Shown: piece after piece, positions 24,201-36,200 of the stretch
Position numbering within the stretch: position 1 is the stretch's first letter
How the letters are laid out: every line of letters begins with the position of its first letter
From: Prosopocoilus inquinatus
Lineage: Eukaryota; Arthropoda; Insecta; Coleoptera; Lucanidae
DNA: 64,000 nucleotides
NCBI GenBank assembly: GCA_036172665.1
Contig: JAYKNF010000015.1
Coordinates: 3,162,001 to 3,226,000 of the forward strand
Direction of reading: 5' to 3'
Notes under the pieces: generated by a model
What the model was told of the DNA's origin: nothing
The model's database searches: none
Seen by the model: only the letters and a program-made list of their open reading frames with translations
Program-made: the position numbers and the translations under genes

Positions 24201-27200
24201 GGATAAATTTCAGTCAACGTCAAGCGTATCAATCACGATGCTCAGCAGCCGTAGTTTCTTATAATACAAAAAGGCCATTGTATACATTACAAAAGTCCCT
24301 ATTGTGTTTAAGCCCTAAATCGAAATCGAAAATGTTGGAAGAAAAACGATTGAGAAAAAATATCCTTAATAAAAAAATACTCGCGTGTCAAGAAGACTCA
24401 ATTTTAAAAGAAAGTCATGTAGTGATGAACACTATGGTGATAACTGTCAACGACCGGATTTACCTGAAAATGATTTGGAAAATTTGAAAAAAACCTTGTT
24501 ACAAAATTTAGTTAAATCAGATGAAGACAGATCTCATATACAAAAAGCGACAATTTTGCAGAGATTGTAGTGAATGGCTTGAGCTACGTAGGCAACTGAT
24601 AACAGCTTCGAACTTTGGAAGGATTATTAACAGACGGACTACTACCAGTGCTTCTATTGTAAAATCGTTGTTATATAAATCTAGTATTTCACATGTTGCA
24701 TCCATAAAACACGGAATAGACAATGAAAAAATTGCTCTTGAACAGTTATCCACAAAACACGTACTCTAGAAATGAAAGTGAATAAGCGAATTACAAATAC
24801 CAGTTTGTTGCTGCTTGCACCCGTTGGGTGGCGCTGACTGAAATCGGAAGGTAAGGTAGAAGGGGATCCCACATTTAAAATTTCAGAAATGTCAAATTGA
24901 CGCATAAAATTCCACACAGTAGATACGCAAAGGTGTAAAAGAAACTAAACGTTGAACATTGAAATGTTGAGTAAAGGAAGGGTAGCTAAATGTTGCATCA
25001 ATGCATGTGATGATTTTTGCAGCAAGAGACATCGTTTTCCTAAAAATGAACCGGAAATTTTTAAAAAGTGGTTGAATAATGTAAACAGTTGTGTTTTGAA
25101 AGACAAATCGCCCGAGTACATATACAAAACGTATTATGTGTGCAACAGACATTTTGAAGAAAATGATATCGTACCTGGAACACGAAGAGGATTAAAAAAA
25201 ATGCTCTGCCAACTTTATTTTTAAATAGTAAGTGGCAGATGGCTACATGTCTCAATCATAAAACATTTTACTTTTCTCAGAAAATATAACTTCAGTGATT
25301 CCAACAACTTCTGTTGTATCAACTAGAAAAATGCTTCTGCAACACTCCACGTCAACAGAACCTGATGTTTAAATTAAAAATTTAAATTATTCTCCTAATT
25401 GCACATACATAAACATTTTTGGGATTAATTGTAATCTGCCTAATCGGTGTTAAATATGGATAAAATTTTGCCTAAAAAGTAGAAAAGGTTTATCTAATTT
25501 GCCGTTATTGTTGTTTTTTTCCGACTAAATTGTGTCTAAAGGTGAGTATTTACTCCAACAACGATAAGATGTAGTCCTACTTTTACATGGTGAATATGCA
25601 AACTCCGTTTGTTTTAACTCCACATATGGATGGACGCGACGGAACACCAAATTTATTTTTATTTATTATTTTTTTTATTCTGTTCGCTCTGAAAATATCA
25701 GGAGACATTTCTGAACCGTCTTGTACTTACAGGCTTGCATCGTTTAATTCCAATTTTTTTTGTGCAGCTCCTTTAATATCAAGAAACGCATACGATGTTG
25801 GTTTAGCGAATTATCACAAACATGTGGAACTTAAAGATCCTACCCAAAATTATATGGAAAAAGCAAATTTACAATCTTCGCTTTCATGTATGTATCTACA
25901 GCACACATCTACAGTTACTGTAAAAGAATGAATGACCTTCATATCCAAATTAGCAGATTATGTTTATGTTAATAAATAATACCAATATACTTTCTTCTTA
26001 TTATAGGTAAACGTAAGCGTCCATCAATATTATAGCACGTTGGTTGCACACGAGCTAACCAGCTTACTCCAGCTGCCAGAAAGTTACACCAAATTGTTCG
26101 ATATTGGAGAAAGAAAAACGCTAGTTTACAATATCGGCTGCGGTCATATCGTAAACGACTTAAAGATGCTTTGGCTCTAGCTAATTCTTCACAATGTGCA
26201 AACCTTTGGAATCATGTTAATGCAACCACTTACAAATTCATTATGCTACAAGTAAGAAATCAGCATCGAAAGCCAAGATCTCGAAGATTTACCTTACAAG
26301 AGAAAATCCTAGCCCTAACGTTACTAAAAGCAAGTCGTCGCGGATATAAATTACTTTCGAAAATATTTTGCTTACCTTCACCAAGAACATTAACAGAATT
26401 GTTAAACAAAATACCTTTCAGCCAGGCATTAATGAACAGTTGGTCACAACATTGACAGAAACTGTTCAAAAAATGACTAAAAGAGATCGAAATTGTTCTG
26501 TAGTCTTTGATGAAATGACTATAGCAAGCTTGCTGCAATATCAGCGAAGGGATGATATTATTGAAGGATTCGAGGATGTGGGAACAAGGAGGAAACCTTT
26601 ATTAGCAGATCATGCAACAGTATTTATGCTGAAAGGTAAATCTAAATTCATTTAATATAATAATAGTAATAATAATTTTACCTAAGGTCTGTATCGGCAG
26701 TGGAAGCAGCCTCTAATGTATGCGTTCACTAGTGGACCTATGAAATCAGTTGATTTGAAGTGCTGCCTTAAAGAAGTCATCTGCACATGTCAGCGTATGG
26801 GATTAATAGTAGTTGCTACAATTTTCGACCAGAGCACTACAAACCAAACCACAATGAACTCCTTAGCGAAAGATACTGAAGAGCAATATAACAGGAATGG
26901 TTTGGAAAAGCGAACGTTTGGATTTGAAATTAATGGAATGGAAATTCTACCTCTCTATGATGTCCCACACTTAATGAAATGTATACGTAACAATTTACTG
27001 AGTAAAAATTTGCATTTTGTTCTCAATGGGCAAAAGAAAGTGGCAAAGTGGGACCATATTATCCAATTTTATCAATTAGACGCTGCAGATGACACACGCA
27101 TGTGTCCTAAACTTACGGACAGCCATTGTCTTCCTAACAAAATTAAGAAAATGAAAGTGTCAATCTGCATGCAAGTGTTTAGCCATCAAGTTGGGGCCCT

Positions 27201-30200
27201 CATGAAACGTCTTAGCAAAATGAGTATGTGTATGTCACTTTTTTGTGTTTAAAGTCTAAACTCGTTTTTTTTTTTAGATGTTCAATATGAGGACGTTACT
27301 TTAGATTCACAGGCAGAGGACACGGCAGATTTTATATTGTTTTTGGACACTCTTTTTGATAGTTTAAATGGTAACGCAAAAATCGCCCCAGTTAGTAAAC
27401 CGTTAAAAGGTGGAGTTTCCAGTGAATCAGGACACGTAAAATTCTGGTATTCTGCACTCCAGGTATTCCAATCGATGAAATTTTTTTCTAATGAGAAAAA
27501 GACATTTACCTACTGCGCTTCTGTTCAAAATTTCATTAAAACGTTAAATGGATTTCTGCATTTACAAAAAAAATTAGTTAGTGGAACCAGAACTTATTTC
27601 CTACCACGCAGTTTGAATCAGGATTGCCTCGAAAACTTTTTTGGGAGTATAAGAAGCCATGGAGCCCGAAACGTAACTCCGAGTGTTACTCATTTCGTAT
27701 CTTCATTTAAGTCGCTAATAGTTAACAACTTCATGGCTGTACACTCTCCTGGAGCAAATTGTACTGAAGACTTCACTAGCGGGGCACATACTTCCTCACA
27801 AGATATCCCAAACATAAATATTCCTGTTGCATATTTTCAAAAGAAAGTGTCATATGTTGCGAAGTGTACCACATTTTATGTAGCTGGTTACGTTTGCAAG
27901 AAACTTATTAAAGTTACAAACAATTGTGAAAACTGTAAACAAACTCTTCTAATGCGACACAACACTAACAGTACTGACTTAATAATTGAAGCCAGAGAGT
28001 ATCCAAATAGTAAAATGTGTAGACCAGGTACTTTTCTTCAATTCATTACCAGACAAGCTTTGTCCCAATTGTTTTTCCTAATACCTCGCCTTGTCACGCA
28101 CTTTCCTATAATTTCAATTCTGCAAAAGATTTTATTACAATCACTAAGTTTCCGACATGTCTTACAGTGTACAGTTCATAGCCATTTAGATATCATGGCA
28201 ATAAAAATTATTATTAAATGTGCTGTCTATTTTTGGGTTAAACGAGTTAATTTAATTTCCAAGGGACAAGATGAGAAATTTGTTTCATTTTTAAATCGTG
28301 GTGTAGATACACGTTTCATAGACCCTGTTAAACTTGCGGCCCACAAAAAAATTTTAAGCACAAAATCGCGTATGATTGCAGTTCGACGTAAAAAACAGTT
28401 ACAAGATTAATTACCTAAATTTACCTAGTTTTATTATTATTATTTTTATAAAATTTTACGGATTGTTAAGGCCAGTTTACATTATCCGATTTTGGATTCA
28501 ATTTTCAGTTTCGAGTAGCTCAAACGTGATATTTTTGCCTTTATACTATTCGATTTTCTTTTCGATACGCTAGTGTCATTCGAGACAAACTCGAGTATAA
28601 AATTGAACAAAAAAATCAAACATAAAAACCGAATAATGTAAATTAGCCTTTAGTTATGACGACCTTATATTATACATTACTAAAAATAAAACGTATAAAA
28701 TAGCGACATCTTACTATCGCTTTTTGACCTAACATTGCAGTAGGATAGACAAATTGAAGCGGGATTTGCTCCTAATGAGTCCCCCATGCAAGGCGGCCAT
28801 GCTTGCTGTCAAAGCATAATGATTTAATTTAATTAAGCATTATGCTTTGACAGCAAGCATGGCCGCCTTGCATGGGGGACTCATTAGGAGCAAATCCCGC
28901 TTCAATTTGTCTATCCTACTGCAATGTTAGGTCAAAAAGCGATAGTAAGATGTCGCTATTTTATATGTTCATCATTCTTACATCGCATTTGCGAATAAAT
29001 TGGGCAAGTCGTTTTTGGTCTGCAGTGGGAATGTCGAGCTACGTTTCTGCTGAAGAAGCCCCAAGCAGGGCTGAAACAGCTGTCCAGAGGCTGCTCGAGG
29101 TTCTCACTGCAATCAAAAACGATTTGCAGAAAATTTTTATAAAAATAAAACATTTAGTTGGGTATCTATTAGTTTTATCGTTGTCAATTTGTTAATATTC
29201 ATAAGGTCTGTTAGTTTGCTGCACTAGTGCACACTCAAAGTGTCTTCATTTCATAATAATGTAAAAGATATTGTCTACGTTTTAACAGATTAAAAATTAA
29301 AAGTCCCTTTAACGTATAGAAATAGAAAAGGTAAATGGGATCTTTAATTTTAAGCCTCCGTTAAAGCGTTGATAATACTTTTCAATACGTTTCATACTTC
29401 TAAATTTCATTTCATATTTTAAAGTAGGCGCGCTTACAAGCTTAGTTCTGCTTGCATCCACCAGCGCCGCTAGTGTCAACTAAATTTCAGCGTCATTCAC
29501 GGCAGTTTCATTTCTAGAGTGCATGTTCTATGACAGTTATCGCTGCAAGAAGACGTGACAATTGACCCTTGCGGATTATTCATTGATGGTGAAATTCCAT
29601 ATTTAGGCGCTACACCGGAGGGGGTTGATAGAAGGTGATACAATAGTTGAGGTAAAGTGTCCAATATCAGCTTATAAAACCTCGTTAGAAGAAGCCATTC
29701 GGAATAAAAAAATTAGATTTTGGAACATGAAGAATGAAGAAATGGTAATAAATAAGAGGCATTGGTATTATCAAATTCAGGGTCAGCTCCATATTACCAA
29801 AAGAAAAATGTGCCTTTTTGCAATATGGTCCGGAGAAAAAAACTTTGAAAGTTGAATACATTCACCGCGATGACATTTTTTGGAAAAAGAATATGGTTGA
29901 AAAATTAAAAGTTTTTTACATTGACCAAATTTTACCAGAATTATTAGATCCCCGACACAAGAAATATGCCAATTAGAAACCCGATACAAAGTCAAACAAA
30001 AAAGCGAAAACGAACCGATATCACGATCCAGGTCCCCTCTACAGTTCTAAATAAGACATAAAATCGAAGTGTTATATTTAGTGTTATATTTTTTGATAAA
30101 AAATTGTACTTTTACATTTTGTAGTACTCAATAAAAAATAAAATATTTAGTAAAATCTTTTACTTTTTCAGCAGTATCTATATAAATTTAAATTTGGTAA

Positions 30201-33200
30201 TCGATTTTGTGGCATTAAAATATATACAGGGAAATTCAGGCAACCCATTCATTAGAAGTTTACGGACTTCCTCTTTGAATTTCTATTTCATATTTTGCGG
30301 TTATAAGTTAGCGATAATGATCTATTAAAATATAATATTTCCAACTTTCGGACACTTCCGCTTGTACCGGAAGTTGCTGTCAACTTTCTTATTTTAAATG
30401 GAATACCCCATTTTTTATTGCATTTCCGAAATCTTCATGAAATTCTAAAAAAAGTTCAAAGTTGCAGTACCTTGTTTATGATGCTGCCATCTTTGTGTAA
30501 CAAAAGCCATAATTTCAATTTTTGGCCTTTAGTAGGGTATGCTCATAAGCTTTCAGGTCATACCTAATTTTACACAAAATCGTTTACGGGCTGGTTCAAA
30601 AGTAACTTCTATTCGAACTGATTTCAACTGTCGAAAAGTCATGTTTTTAAATAGAACACCCAGTATTTTTTATACTATAAGAATCAGAATTAAATGTCCT
30701 TTCGAACTGTATTAGCTTTCCCTATACCCATCTCTTACCTTTCTCTTTCTATTGATGATTTTCTCTTTGCCACATCAATTTTTTCACTTTTCAGTATTAT
30801 TCCTGAATGGTGTGCTATGAAAATTTAACAAACTGAGGTTTTTTAAATTAATTTCTGACTGTAATTTCAATTTTATTTTAAAAACCGACAAATAATATTT
30901 AAATACACATCTATCATCTGAACTTTTTGTTTACATATGCCGCATGTATTAGAATTCTCGGTATGACTATTTACATATTTACAAGGAAAAATTTACACTT
31001 AGAATACAAAATTTTATGAAAACTAATAAATAAATCAAAAATATTAAAAATAATACACAAATTGTTGGTCATAATATTGGCTCTAAGTTGTCCTCGGCTA
31101 TTATTTATTAGTAATAACTTTCTACTGTATCTAAGTAATAACGCATTTTCCTCGGTATAACAACCTTTTTTTATTAACTTCTTGAATTGTCGATTTTTTT
31201 ATCATTAAATATCTTTAATATGTGTGTTTGATTATTCATTTTTTTGGTTCTTCGTAGCCATTAAATTGTTTTTTTTTAATACCTACTAGACGGATGATTT
31301 CAAAATTATAATTTTTCTAGTTTTCATAGCCCACTATTTAAAAATAATACCGAAAAATGGAAAAAAATACGTGTTAAAAAGAAATCATCGATAACGAGTG
31401 AACTATAAGAGATAGGTATAGGGAATGCTAATACAGGACGAAAGAATATTTAATTCTGAGTCACATGGTATAAAAATATACTAGGCGTTCCATTTAAAAA
31501 ACATGACTATTCGACAGTTGAAATTAGTTCGAATAGAAGTTACTTTTCAACCAGCCTGTAAGCAATCAAGTGCAAAACTGGACATGATCTGAGAAAGAAT
31601 GTTACTGTAGCCTACTACAGGCCAAAAATGGACATCATGGTTTTTGTTGCACAAAGATGGCAGTATCATAACCAAGGTTCTGCAAGTCTGAGTTATTAAA
31701 AAAAAATTAAAATATCTCGGAAACGGTTAATTTTTCTTGTATGACATGTTGCACAAAATATTTTTAGATTTTTATGAAGATTTCAAAAATGCATTAAAAA
31801 TTGGGGTAATCCATTTAAAATAAGAAAGTTGACAGCAACTTCTGGTATAAGCAGAGACGTAGCTCGAGCTACGTCTCTGCTGAAGAAGCCCCAAGCAGGG
31901 CTGAAACAGCTGTCCAGAGGCTGCTCGAGGTTTTCACTGCAATCAAAAACGATTTGCACAAAATTTTTCTAAAAACTTTCATTATGCTTTGACAGCAAGC
32001 ATGGCCGCCTTGCATGGGGGAATTATTAGGAGCAAACCCTGCTTCAATTTGTCTATCCTACTGCAATGTCAGGTCAAAAAGCGATAGTAAGATGTCGCTA
32101 TTTTATCTGTTCATCATTCTTACATCGCAATTGCGAATAAATTGGGCAAGTCGTTTTTGGTCTGCAGTGGGAATGTCGAGCTACGTCTCTGCTGAAGAAG
32201 CCCCAAGCAGGGCTGAAACAGCTGTCCAGAGGCTGCTCGAGGTTTTCACTGCAATCGAAAACGATTTGCACAAAATTTTTTTAAATAAAGTGTCAAAAAT
32301 TTAAAAAAAAGAAAACAATCGTTTAGATAATTATAAAGTGACCAGTTTAGTATTTTTTTCAACTTCAAATGATGCATATTCACCAAGTAAAAGTTATTCT
32401 TAAAAAATTTTAGTGCTCCTTTCAGACATTTTTTTCAGTAAGAAAAATTACATTAATCATAATTCTAAAACAATAGTCGTTTAGTAAAACTTTCTTTCTT
32501 CAACATATATTTCTTTTGGCAATTTATAATCATCCCTGAACGAGTACAATTAATTTAAAAAATCGCTTCTGAGGTAGTTCCGGCTCTTAAAGTATTCTGA
32601 AATTTAACGACTATAATTTGAGAACCCCAAATTCGTAACACATCGGTGTCAGAAGCGGAAATTTCAAGAATGAAGCTGTGCGAGTTAAAACTGAAAGAGC
32701 TGCGTGAGGAATTAGAAGAAAGAGGCCTGGAAAATTCGGAAAAGAAAAGCGGCTTACAAGAACAGCTGAAACAAGCTATTGTAAATGAAGGTAAAGACCT
32801 GGAAACATTTGAATTTGAAATTGAAGACGCAGCAGCTCTACTGAAAGAAGTGAAAGAAAAAATGGAAAAAGGTAACGAAAATATGAAATTAGAAATGCAG
32901 GAAGTGAAAGAAAAAATGGAAAAAGGTAACGAATATATGAAATTAGAAATGCAGAAAGTGAAAGAAAATATAAAAGAGCAAACGCAAGAAGTGAGAATAC
33001 AAATGGAAAGTTTGGATATGAAAATGGAAACTTACAGTTTAAAAACCGATCTGAATATAGAAAACATGAAGATGCAAATCGATGAAAGGATCTTAAAACC
33101 GGATGTGACGAGAAAATTGAAGGCGTACGAAATCAGTTTGACAGTACAATTAAGGACATGAAATTCGAATTCGACGATAAACTTGATGAGAAATTTGGTG

Positions 33201-36200
33201 GAATAAAAATTCAGTTCCAAGATAAATTTGAAGACTTAGCGAAACAGCTACATAAAGTGGGGTTGTTCGATTACACCATCGTCTGCGTCGTCAAACCAGA
33301 AACTGAAACCACCTAAATTTGATAGAGACTTACCTTGGTCTACTTTCATCCGACAGTTTAAAATTGCTGATCAACTGGTGGAGAACTTGGAAATGCGTTT
33401 TAGTGATGCACACATGAAGCAACTCCATACCATCCAATTGAAAACTCGTACCCAGAAGAATGGTGAGTCACTTGATGATCGGATGATCGGACTTGATGAT
33501 GAGTTTGAATTCGACATTGAGAGACTGGTACGCATGGCATAAGGAGATTTCTTACCTGAACCAGTTTTTCATCGTTTGACCATCCAAGCATTCATCGACG
33601 ACATTAGATATCAGGAAATGCAACAAGTATTACGGTTGGGTAACTCCTCCAAATGCACAGATGTACTGGCCCGTACACTGGAATTCGAGGCGGCCAAGCA
33701 AGCATCTAAAAGCCTAGTACGGGTACGAGAGGCGAAAGCAGCTGATAAGAGTACCCTAACAGAAATCCTGGAAAGGCTGAAACACCTTGAAACTGTGGTG
33801 GTGTGTCTTTAAACAAAAACCAGTCAGCAAGAAGGGGCGCATGCTGACTAATCCTACGGGTAGCCCCAAGATGGTCTCCATTTCCAGAATAAGGAACAAT
33901 AAAAATAGCTTGATAGCAGATTGAAAAATTGGTGAGACATCTTTCCAATTCACAATTGATACCGAAGCGAATGTGTCCATCATAAGAAAAGATCTTCTAC
34001 CAAAATGGAAGCTGGTAAATAATGGAAAAGCATATCACATCCAAACAGCTACTGGCGAGGTTACTCCAGTTTGTGGCGAAGCCGAAATTGACATGAAGAT
34101 TGGAAGTATGAAATTCACACACAGGATGTGAGTGGCAAACATTGTTGACGACTTCATACTGGGAGTGGACTTCATGAGGACAAACGGCTTGGTTGTAGAT
34201 TTAAAAGATAAAGTTCTACGAATTGGATCTGAAGAAATACCTCTCCACGTTCTTGGATATTTATCTACAGTGTTAAAAGTAATATTGGAAGAAAGTGTAA
34301 ACATTCCAGCCTTAACTGATAAGTTAATTCTGGCGAAGTTGGAAAGCAACCTCGGTAGCTATCCTGCCGGAATCATAGAGCCAATTGAGAACGAAAAGCG
34401 AAAAGAAAGGAATTTTACTGGCTGGGACTCTGGTGAAGATCCAAGAAACATTTCCTATTCGTCTTGCAAATGTCAACAGTTACCCAGTGACCATACCCAG
34501 CGGAACAGTGGTGGGCAAGTGTGAAGTAATTGCTTCTGTGAACCACATTTAAGTAAACAATGCATTCGCTCGGCATCAGTCTGACACTCTACCACCACTA
34601 CTAGAAAAATTGCTGGAAGATGTATCAACATCGTTAACACCCATGGAAACAGAAGACATAAGAGGACTGTTTCGAAAGAATCTTCGCCTTTACCGATGAA
34701 GACTTAACCCGGACGGACATTGTTCAGCACAAAATAAACACTGGCGATTCGAATCGAATTCGTCAACCCGCACGAAAACTGCCATTGGCGAGGAGAGAAA
34801 AGACCGACAAGTTAATCAAGAAGATGCAAGGCCAAGGAATTATTGAACCGTCGCAAAGTCCATGGGCATCTCCTGTTGTAGTTGTAACTAAAAAGGATGG
34901 CAGCACGCGTTTCTGTGTGGACTACCGGCGATTAAATGATATCACGAAAGAAGAGAGCTATCCCTTACCCCGGATTGGTGACACAATTGACACCTTATCC
35001 GGTGCGAGATGGTTCTCTACTCTGGACTTGAAAAGTGGCTATTGGCAAGTTGGAATGCATCCCGAAAACAAGGAAAAGACAGCCTTCACTGCAGGTACTG
35101 GTCTGTGGCAGTTCAAGGTGATGCCTTTTGGTCTATGCAACGCACCAGTCACTTTTGAGTATTGGTACTGGGTGAACTTAGATGGAAGACTTGCCTCGTA
35201 TACTTAGATGATGTGATTGTGGTTGGAAGAACCTTCAAAGAACACTTTACAAATCTGAGGAACGTTTTCCAAAGGATTGAAGAGGCGAAGCTAAAATTAA
35301 ATCCGGTCAAATGCAAGTTTTTCCAGAAGGAAGTGAATTACCTGGCACATGTCATCTCTGAGGCAGGAGTTGCGACCGATCCGGATAAGTTTCTTGGGGC
35401 TCTGTACCTATTACAGACGATTCGTTAGGGACTGCAAAGGCAGCAAAACCTCTACATGCACTGACCGAAGGAAAAACCACATTTTTCTGGAGTAGGGACT
35501 GCCAAGAAGCCTTTGACAATCTGAAGGATCTATTGGTGACTGCTCCTATATTGCTTTATCCAAGATCAGAGGGCAAGTTTATTATTGACAGTGATGCGTA
35601 TTGTAACAAGCAAGACGGTCAAAAACGTGTTATTGGTTACTTCAGTAAAGTTTTGTCGAAAGCTGAAAGGAACTACTGTGTAACCAGAAAGGAGCTTCTT
35701 GCCATGGCGAAGACAACAGAACATTTTCACAAGTATCTTTATGGCCGACAGTTTCATCTTCGAACAGACCATGCAGCATTGAAGTGGTTGCTTCAGTTTA
35801 AGAACGTAGAAGGCCAGCTTGCTAGATGGATAGAAAGATTACAGGAGTATGATGTTACAATCGAACATTGTCCAGGTCGTGTCCATAATAATCCGGACGC
35901 ATTCCCCAGAAGACCTTGTCCTGAAGATTGTCGGCACTGCTCAAAAGCAGAAAATAAAGAAGGGATAATTCCCATCAGAAGAACTGGCGTCGTAGTAGAC
36001 AGGTGGCAAACCGAGACCATTAAGAGGGAACAGCGAGAAGATCCTGAACTAAGAACCATAACTGAATGGAAGGAAAGACAGCAACGTCCCACCTGGGCAG
36101 AGATTTCGCGGAAGAATCCAGTGTTTAAAACTTATTGGGCACAATGGAATTCCCTGAAGTTGAAAAGTGGGAGTGAGATGAAGGACCAACTTGTACTTTC

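Larger units (their letters stand above)
24763..29520 (+). mobile_element. P-element-type DNA transposon (THAP9-like), nested in the Mutator/YqaJ element
   Basis: Ends ACTCTAGAAATGAAA (24763-24777) and its inverse (29506-29520) with subterminal TGCTTGCA motifs bound 4.76 kb that contain a THAP domain and a P-type transposase. The nuclease coding of the host element stops at the left end and resumes right after the right end. I do not see a clean 8-bp duplication. A Harbinger-like MITE and a hammerhead-repeat array are nested near the 3' end. Confidence 0.85.
31851..32282. mobile_element. Hammerhead-ribozyme retroelement, copy C (one full tandem repeat)
   Basis: Two ribozymes in tandem (cleavage after 31914 and 32226, again exactly 312 nt apart). 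The left boundary is a perfect 30-bp palindrome (31851-31880) centred in the ribozyme stem I, so the copy starts as a minus-strand scrap fused at the stem. No unambiguous target duplication. Confidence 0.8.

Noticed and set aside
25587..25931. ORF inside the P element ([19 protein letters not shown])
   Set aside because: No P-transposase similarity, and a hydrophobic low-complexity segment; likely an intron of the transposase gene.
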